Shown here one piece after another: positions 10,503 through 15,897 of a DNA stretch of 15,897 bases (positions within the stretch are counted from its first letter, which is position 1; each line of letters starts with the position of its first letter). Below the pieces are notes generated by a model. It was not told where the DNA came from, made no database searches, and was given only the letters and a program-made list of their open reading frames with translations. The stretch lies in contig JAFTCS010000126.1 in the NCBI GenBank assembly GCA_017454565.1, positions 1 through 15,897 of the forward strand. Direction: 5' to 3'. This stretch comes from Clostridia bacterium (lineage in GTDB: Bacteria > Bacillota > Clostridia > Oscillospirales > Acutalibacteraceae). The translations under genes were made by a program, and so were the position numbers.

Positions 10503-13500
10503 TTGTCAAGCGGTCGAAGTTTTACAACATCGTTTTTAACGAAATATAACGCCTCAGCTCTTTCGCAGTTTTCAAAGCAGCTCAAGGACCTCAAAAATGA
10601 GATGTCCGACAACAAGCGCGAACAGAAAGCGCTCTCAAAGGAGATCAGGGACGCTCAGAAAGAGATCAACGCCATCAATGCGGAGATCAAGCGCACCGGA
10701 AAGACCACCGAAGAGCAGCAGAAACGCCTTGACGAGCTGACGGCTTCCATCAAGACCGATAAGGACGCACTTGAAAAGCTCAAGCTTCAGCAGGCGCAGA
10801 TACAGAACAACATCGACGCCACTAATAAGGCTATCGATAACCAGAAGAAAGCGTTTTCTGAGCTGACTACAAGCATGAGCAGTGCCAAAGCCGCCGGCGC
10901 AGATCTGGCCAAGCAGATAGCTACGATCACAGCGGCGGTGACTGCCGGTGTGGCCGGCATTTTTGCGTACACAAAGGGTGCGGCACAGTGGGCTGACGAT
11001 ATCAACACGCTTGCCAAAGTGACCGGCATAGGCACTGATGAGCTGCAAAAGTTCATGTATGCCACCGACCTGATAGACGTTTCTGTGGACACTCTTTCCG
11101 GTTCACTTGCCAAGCTGACCCGCAACATGGCCGAGCCGTCAAAGGCGGCAGCCGCAGCGTTTGACACCCTGAAAATCAAGGTCACTGACAGCACAGGCGC
11201 ACTCCGTGACCGTCAGGAAGTATTTTATGAGGTCATAGACGCTTTAGGCAAGGTCGGAAATGAGACCGAGCGCGATGCCCTTGCTATGGACATCTTCGGC
11301 AAGAGTGCCCAGGAGCTTAACCCGCTTATCATGGGCGGTGCACAGGCACTTAAAGAGATCGGAGATCAGGCGGAGAGAGCCGGACTTATACTTTCACAGG
11401 ACGCACTGAACGGCCTGAACGCTTTCAACGATAAGGTCGACGCCCTGAAAGCCAAAGGCGAGGCTATAAAGAATCTTGCGGCGTCGGAGATGACCCCGGC
11501 GCTTGACGGTCTGCTTGATGTAGCTGACGAGCTGCTTGATGATATCAATGAGATGGTGCAGAGTGGAGAGCTGAAAAATATTGCTGCTGAAATTGGCAAG
11601 GGTATCAAGGAGGCCGCCAATGCGCTGAAAAACATCATCAAGTTTGTATGGGAGTACCGGGACGCTATCGGTGCGGCTGTCAAGGGCATGATAGCCTTTA
11701 AGCTTGCTATGTCTATCTCTAATGTGGTGACAAGCGCAGTCAATGTCATAAAGGCACTGACCAGTGCGGCAACGGCGGCAGCGGCGGCCACCGGTGCGCT
11801 TGGAGCCTCCATCTCAAAGCTGAGCGCGGCGGGAGCTGCCATTTCCGTTGTGATCGGACTGACTACAGCTTTAGTGTCGCTGTATAATGCCGAAAAGGAC
11901 AGCACTGAGGTCATAGACGAGTACAACCGCAAGGTCGAAGCGGCAAAAGAAAAAGCTGAGGCCTACACCTCAGCTCTGCGTGACTTGCAGGAGCGTACCG
12001 ACAGCGGGGTATCATCGGTAAAGGCTGAGGGTGAGGTCTTGAAAGTCTTGCAGGACGAGTATGATACTCTGCGCAAAAGAGCAAACCTTACAGCCGAAGA
12101 AAAAAACCGTCTTACCGAGATATCCGGAAAGCTTGCGAGTCAGCTTGGACTGACTACATCACAGCTCAGAGATCAGACGGGTGCTTACAAGGACCTGTCC
12201 GGGGAGATCGACATCTATCTTGATAAGCTGATAAAGCAGGCAAAGTACGAGCATTACGAGGACACTATAAAAGAGGCTGTCAACTCGTATGATGACCTGA
12301 CGAAAAAGCTGGAAGAGCATAACATCCAGCTTGGTGAAGCGCGCATAAAGCTTGTCGAAATGGAAAAGGAGTACGAAAAGCAAGGCCGTATGTCCCGGGA
12401 CAAAAACGGCTTCTACAGCTTTGACGCAGAAGCGGAAAACGCCCTGAAAAAGCAGCGCGAAGTCATAGGAGAGCTTGAGCGCGAACAAAACGCATACGAA
12501 AAAGAAATTGAAAAAGTCGGCAAGGTTCTGGAAGAGACTAAAAAGGAGTATCAGGACTACATCAAAACCGTGGAAAATTCCGGAAAAGCTGTCGATGACG
12601 CGGGTGAAGAAACCGAAAAAGCTGCCGAAAAGGCCGCAGACCTTTCAAAGGAACTTGACAGCCTGAAAAGTAAAAGCTCCTCTCTCCGTTCCGAAATGTC
12701 GAGCCTTGCAAGCTCTATGCAGCAGCTTGAAGAGGGTCAGGCGCTTACTCTTGACACGGTGCTTGATCTTATTGACAAGTACCCGGAGCTTGGCGCGGAG
12801 CTGCTTGCCGCCGGTGACAATGCCGACCTACAACGCAAAGCTCTGGAGCATCTTTTTGAAGCAAAGAGAGCCGACTACATACTCACTCAGCAGAAGGCCA
12901 TAGACAACATTGACGCATCAAACCGGGAGACTGAAGCGACCATAAAAAACATCGAGCAGCAGATGGCGGCCTACCGTTTACTTGAAGCAACCGTACTCGC
13001 TGTGAACGCTGTACTTCATCCGAGTATCGGCAACGCGCTCTCCTCTGTGCTCAACTCAATGGGACCCGTTGCTGAACTGACAGGCTTACAGGCTCAGCTT
13101 GCAAGGAACAACGCCATCAAAGCCGGCCTTGAAAGCAAGATAGCGGCGGCGCGGAGTATGAACTACAGCGACCTTTACAAGCCGTCAGGTTCATCCGGCT
13201 CCGGGTCGGGCGGCGGATCCGCAGCGACTGCCGAAGAAAAGAGACTTTCCGAAGCTCAGAGCCTTGCACTTGCAGCCTACAAAAAGCTTGTGGACGGCAA
13301 GATAGAGCTTTACGAAAAAGAATCAGAGGCCGCCAAAGACAGCGCTGACAAGCAGATAGCCGCCCTTGACGCCGTGATGAAAAAGCGCAGCGAGGAAAAA
13401 GAGGACGCCAGACGTCAGCAGGAGCTGGCAGTCATCAACGCAAAGCTGACCTACAAGCAGCTTGATGACTTCACCCGGCATGAGCTTGAAAGGCGCAGGC

Positions 13501-13790
13501 AGGACATTCTGAATGAACAGTATGACGCTGACTATTCCCGGAATATCGAAGCTCAGAAAGCGGCTCTGACGTCCGGCGCGACAGCTGTACAGGACAGGAA
13601 TTCACAGGCTATAGCCGGACTCAACGCCATGAAAACGCAGTTTGCTGACCGCATGGCATACATAGCCGGAAATCAGACTTACGACCAGAGAGTTGCTAAC
13701 AACAGTAAAAGCGTGAATGTTACAATAGTTCAAAACGGTCTGAACGGCGACCAGGTGCTTGCAAAGCTATTAAAGGAGATAGGAGTATGA
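10503..13790 (+). CDS. Tape measure protein (1095 aa)
   Basis: This is the longest gene of the window and follows the tail chaperone, as in other siphophages. Residues 20-135 are a long charged coiled coil. Residues 136-160 are a hydrophobic helix ('ITAAVTAGVAGIFAY'). Residues about 165-345 are the conserved tape measure core ('WADDINTLAKVTGIGTDELQ', 'LAKLTRNMAEPSKAAAAAF', 'AMDIFGKSAQELNPLI'). Residues about 393-468 are Ala-rich and hydrophobic, probably the membrane-active part, and further coiled coils follow. A Gly-Ser linker sits near 893-905. No lysozyme or peptidase motif was seen. The start is TTG10503 with AAGGGGGTG about six bases upstream. By the usual relation of about 0.15 nm per residue, tail length would be near 160 nm (inference). 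Confidence 0.95.
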   Translation: MSSGRSFTTSFLTKYNASALSQFSKQLKDLKNEMSDNKREQKALSKEIRDAQKEINAINAEIKRTGKTTEEQQKRLDELTASIKTDKDALEKLKLQQAQIQNNIDATNKAIDNQKKAFSELTTSMSSAKAAGADLAKQIATITAAVTAGVAGIFAYTKGAAQWADDINTLAKVTGIGTDELQKFMYATDLIDVSVDTLSGSLAKLTRNMAEPSKAAAAAFDTLKIKVTDSTGALRDRQEVFYEVIDALGKVGNETERDALAMDIFGKSAQELNPLIMGGAQALKEIGDQAERAGLILSQDALNGLNAFNDKVDALKAKGEAIKNLAASEMTPALDGLLDVADELLDDINEMVQSGELKNIAAEIGKGIKEAANALKNIIKFVWEYRDAIGAAVKGMIAFKLAMSISNVVTSAVNVIKALTSAATAAAAATGALGASISKLSAAGAAISVVIGLTTALVSLYNAEKDSTEVIDEYNRKVEAAKEKAEAYTSALRDLQERTDSGVSSVKAEGEVLKVLQDEYDTLRKRANLTAEEKNRLTEISGKLASQLGLTTSQLRDQTGAYKDLSGEIDIYLDKLIKQAKYEHYEDTIKEAVNSYDDLTKKLEEHNIQLGEARIKLVEMEKEYEKQGRMSRDKNGFYSFDAEAENALKKQREVIGELEREQNAYEKEIEKVGKVLEETKKEYQDYIKTVENSGKAVDDAGEETEKAAEKAADLSKELDSLKSKSSSLRSEMSSLASSMQQLEEGQALTLDTVLDLIDKYPELGAELLAAGDNADLQRKALEHLFEAKRADYILTQQKAIDNIDASNRETEATIKNIEQQMAAYRLLEATVLAVNAVLHPSIGNALSSVLNSMGPVAELTGLQAQLARNNAIKAGLESKIAAARSMNYSDLYKPSGSSGSGSGGGSAATAEEKRLSEAQSLALAAYKKLVDGKIELYEKESEAAKDSADKQIAALDAVMKKRSEEKEDARRQQELAVINAKLTYKQLDDFTRHELERRRQDILNEQYDADYSRNIEAQKAALTSGATAVQDRNSQAIAGLNAMKTQFADRMAYIAGNQTYDQRVANNSKSVNVTIVQNGLNGDQVLAKLLKEIGV

Positions 13791-14590
13791 GACAGCTAAA
13801 AAAAGTTAAATGGAAAAATGCTCTCGGGCAGGAAATAGTCTTTGACAACCGTGTGCTTTTTTGCGAATACATCGACATGACAGGAATAACGGGCATTCAC
13901 ACTGTGAAGTCCCTTGCGGCAGCTGACGGTCAGACTACCATTGAGCACCATCTTGGTCCGAAGCCTATCCCCTGCACCTTTGCATGGAAGGACAGGCAGA
14001 ACGATAGTTACTTTCATCGTGAGCTTGTGTCAATTTTTAGCGTGCTTGCTCAGGGCACCCTGACCGTGACAACCGAGACCGACACTTACCGGATAGAGTG
14101 CTATCCGCAGGACATCCCGGTTTTTAAACGTGACCCTGATGTGCACTATGTTTGGCGCTGGAATGTGGACTTTGTTGCCGACTATCCTTACTGGCGCAGG
14201 GGCACAGAGCAGAGTGTAACGCTTGACTCCAACACAACGCTGATAGCTTCAGACTGTCCTTTTGACATACCGCCTGTGATTTGCGTTCCGGCGAACGAGT
14301 CGACTGTCATGCTGGCGACTCAGCACCGGCGCACGTCGGGGGACTCATGGAGTGACCAGACACCAGCGTTCACGGTGTCTGCGCGGAATTATCCTGTGTG
14401 GATAGACGTACAGACCATGAAAGTCACCAAAGCAGATGGCACAAAGTGCGATCAGGTGATAGACGTCCGGGCGGCTATCGACCGGGCGCTTATCAGATAC
14501 GGTCAGAATTACTTTGTCTGCACCGGTACGTTCACGTCAGAGAACCGCCCGACAGTGAGTTACTACCGCCTTTCGGCGGGGGAGGTATAA
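13787..14590 (+). CDS. Distal tail protein (Dit), SPP1 gp19.1-like
   Basis: The 267-aa protein follows the tape measure gene with an ATGA overlap. The N-terminal half has the Dit ring-domain pattern: 'MTGITGIHTVKSLAAADGQT', 'RIECYPQDIPVFKRDPDVHYVWRWNVDFVADYPYWR' in pieces, where alternation of strands and a terminal 'F-V-A-D-Y-P-Y-W' are typical. The C-terminal half is a beta-sandwich ('VICVPANESTVM', 'FTVSARNYPVWIDVQTMKVT', 'RALIRYGQNYFVCTGTFTSE'). Dit forms the hub linking the tail tube to the adsorption apparatus. Length matches classical Dit proteins without added carbohydrate-binding inserts. The start is supported by AAAGGAGATAGG shortly upstream. Confidence 0.85.
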   Translation: MRQLKKVKWKNALGQEIVFDNRVLFCEYIDMTGITGIHTVKSLAAADGQTTIEHHLGPKPIPCTFAWKDRQNDSYFHRELVSIFSVLAQGTLTVTTETDTYRIECYPQDIPVFKRDPDVHYVWRWNVDFVADYPYWRRGTEQSVTLDSNTTLIASDCPFDIPPVICVPANESTVMLATQHRRTSGDSWSDQTPAFTVSARNYPVWIDVQTMKVTKADGTKCDQVIDVRAAIDRALIRYGQNYFVCTGTFTSENRPTVSYYRLSAGEV

Positions 14591-14591
14591 A

Positions 14592-15719
14592 ATGTTCGCG
14601 AAATTTTTCAAAATGCCGACATACTCTAACACTTACAGCAGATGGAGCTATTTCAATAATGACAGGCTGTTTGTGAGTGACAGAATAGTAAGATATGAGT
14701 ATACAAAGCAATTTACAAAAATCGGGCAATTCACCCTGATACTGCCTTTTGACGCTGATCTGCTTGACCTGATGGAGCTTAACGGCACGATCCTCTATGA
14801 CGGTGACTGGCTCTGCGTGCAGTCGATACAGTATGACGGAAAGACTATCACTCTTTCCGGTACGGACATGAAGGGGTTATTGAGTACCCGTGTGTCGCTG
14901 TATGACGACCAGAACATCCCGGGCGGTCAGGGATATGACATTGCGACCGGCACCACAAAAGCCTGTATCCAGCATTACTTAGATGGCAATGCCATCATCC
15001 CGTCCAACGTCAAGCGGATACTGCCGATCAGCGCGACAGTGACAGGTGTCAATGGCCTGACCTCCGACAGCTACATGGCGCGGCTTGAATATCTCTCGGA
15101 TATAGTTGGAAATCTGTGCGAAAATGCCGGTATCGGATACGACGTGCATGGTGTCTTGGCATCCGGCGGCTTTGAGGTCGAACTGATAAACGGCACTGAC
15201 CGGAGCCACGAGCAGAGTGACCGTCCGAGAGTCGTTTTCGCAGTGAGCCGCAGAAACGTGCTTTCTCTGTCCTGTGAACATGGTGTGACAGACCTGTATA
15301 ACGAGATCTACGCTGTTGACAGCAACGAAAAGGCCGTACTCGTGCACCGGGACACAGCTCAGGCCGCCCGCGTACTCAGGCGCGAGTGCACTGTGACGGT
15401 CGGTGCATCCTCAACCGGTGACGACGCGGATTACTTTGAGAAATACGTTCTCCGCGAGGTTGCCGACAATGTAGAGACACATAGCTTTGCGATTGAGGCG
15501 GCGGCGTCCTCCGGATACGGCACCGAGTATAATGTCGGCGATTATGTGACGGTCATGGATGACTTTACGGGAAACCTGTATAAGCGTCAGATAACCGAAG
15601 TCACGAAAAGCTACAGTCAGGGTCAGAAAAGCATTGCGCTGACTTTCGGAACACCAAAGCAAAAGCCGCTGCAAAGGATAGTCAACAGCTTTATCAGCGG
15701 AACGGCAAGGAGGAGATGA
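14592..15719 (+). CDS. Tail-hub protein, ReqiPepy6 Gp37-like (Tal position)
   Basis: The 375-aa protein begins with 'YSRWSYFNNDRLFVSDRIVRYEYTKQFTKIGQFTLILPF'-type sequence (residues about 10-55) and continues 'DGDWLCVQSIQYDGKTITLSGTDMKGLLSTR'. It has a central helical part ('SYMARLEYLSDIVGNLCENAGIGYDV') and ends with 'YGTEYNVGDYVTVMDDFTGNLYKRQITEVTKSY'. This strand order is that of Gp37-like tail proteins, a gp27-type hub fold that caps the Dit ring. There is no attached protease or lytic domain, unlike long Tal proteins. The ATG is preceded by GGGGGAGG seven bases upstream and is separated from Dit by one base. Its C-terminus is basic (GTARRR). Confidence 0.8.
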   Translation: MFAKFFKMPTYSNTYSRWSYFNNDRLFVSDRIVRYEYTKQFTKIGQFTLILPFDADLLDLMELNGTILYDGDWLCVQSIQYDGKTITLSGTDMKGLLSTRVSLYDDQNIPGGQGYDIATGTTKACIQHYLDGNAIIPSNVKRILPISATVTGVNGLTSDSYMARLEYLSDIVGNLCENAGIGYDVHGVLASGGFEVELINGTDRSHEQSDRPRVVFAVSRRNVLSLSCEHGVTDLYNEIYAVDSNEKAVLVHRDTAQAARVLRRECTVTVGASSTGDDADYFEKYVLREVADNVETHSFAIEAAASSGYGTEYNVGDYVTVMDDFTGNLYKRQITEVTKSYSQGQKSIALTFGTPKQKPLQRIVNSFISGTARRR

Positions 15720-15721
15720 AA

Positions 15722-15897
15722 ATGTACGAAAACGAATTACATATCCCGAAGGGCACGACCTGTAAGATATATGTGTCGATAGACGAAAATGGAGAGCCAT
15801 ACGAACCGGAAACGGGTGACGTGGTGCGCTTCGGCGTCAAGCTGGATCCGGAGGACACAAACTTTGCTGTAAGCAAAACCGCCGAGTATGACAGCGA
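15722..15897 (+). CDS. Tail or baseplate protein, N-terminal part (cut by window end)
   Basis: ATG15722 follows AGGAGG (15708-15713) by eight bases and opens a frame that runs off the window after 58 codons. It reads MYENELHIPKGTTCKIYVSI and continues through 'DENGEPYEPETGDVVRFGVK' to 'LDPEDTNFAVSKTAEYDS'. The 'I-P-K-G-T/D ... DG-x-P-Y ... G-D-x-V-x-F-x-V-K' pattern is seen at the N-terminus of many baseplate upper or fibre-anchoring proteins in Bacillota phages, so a structural role is likely. Too little is visible to name it. An alternative ATG15716, in the same frame, lies too close to the Shine-Dalgarno. Confidence 0.7.
   Translation, partial: MYENELHIPKGTTCKIYVSIDENGEPYEPETGDVVRFGVKLDPEDTNFAVSKTAEYDS

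Noticed and set aside
12706..12903. Plus-strand frame inside the tape measure gene
   Set aside because: It lies in another frame of a continuous coiled-coil protein without a start signal; a shadow.
10503..13790. Peptidoglycan hydrolase domain in the tape measure protein
   Set aside because: I looked for lysozyme, SLT and NlpC/P60 or M23 motifs and saw none; the Gly-Ser segment is a linker only.

Overview
The window is part of the late (packaging and structural) operon of a tailed phage or prophage, with an HK97-type head and a long, flexible, siphovirus-type tail. Gene order, Gram-positive style ribosome binding sites (AGGAGG, GGAGGTG), several TTG starts, moderate GC and the protein families all suggest a Bacillota host, probably a Clostridia / Ruminococcus-like gut or rumen bacterium. 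That host assignment is inference. No integrase, lysis or replication gene is visible, so the window cannot show whether this is a prophage or a free phage.

Layout. Positions 1-219 hold the end of a sigma-70 region 4-like late regulator. Positions 220-597 are non-coding apart from a tRNA gene with anticodon CAT and initiator-tRNA features (387-462), followed by a strong intrinsic terminator (534-587). Positions 598-2934 carry the packaging genes: HNH endonuclease, P27-type small terminase and large terminase. A dATP/dGTP diphosphohydrolase-like gene (2948-3373) and a possible 22-codon ORF follow.

Positions 3511-4132 are a self-contained cassette on the opposite strand. It has a perfect-consensus promoter with a palindrome filling its spacer, a 39-aa hydrophobic peptide, a 12-bp hairpin, a 35-aa membrane peptide overlapping an XRE/Cro-type regulator by ATGA, and a strong terminator. 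A plus-strand promoter faces into this cassette, so the arrangement resembles a type I toxin-antitoxin or an immunity module. Positions 4133-4592 are AT-rich non-coding DNA packed with inverted and direct repeats, ending in a terminator just before the portal gene.

Positions 4593-15719 run in the canonical order: portal, ClpP-like prohead protease, major capsid, two head-tail connectors, gp10-like tail completion protein, tail terminator, major tail protein with an Ig-like C-terminal domain, tail chaperone, tape measure (1095 aa), distal tail protein and a Gp37-like tail protein. A further tail or baseplate gene is cut by the window edge. Most genes overlap by ATGA or TTGA, or are separated by a few bases, so they are probably co-transcribed and translationally coupled.

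The least ordinary features are three. First, an initiator-like tRNA sits just upstream of an operon in which the two terminase genes lack AUG at the expected start, and major capsid, tail tube and tape measure start with UUG. Second, there is the opposite-strand small-peptide/XRE cassette. Third, there is the repeat-rich stretch beside it. All family calls come from reading motifs by eye; no database search was run.
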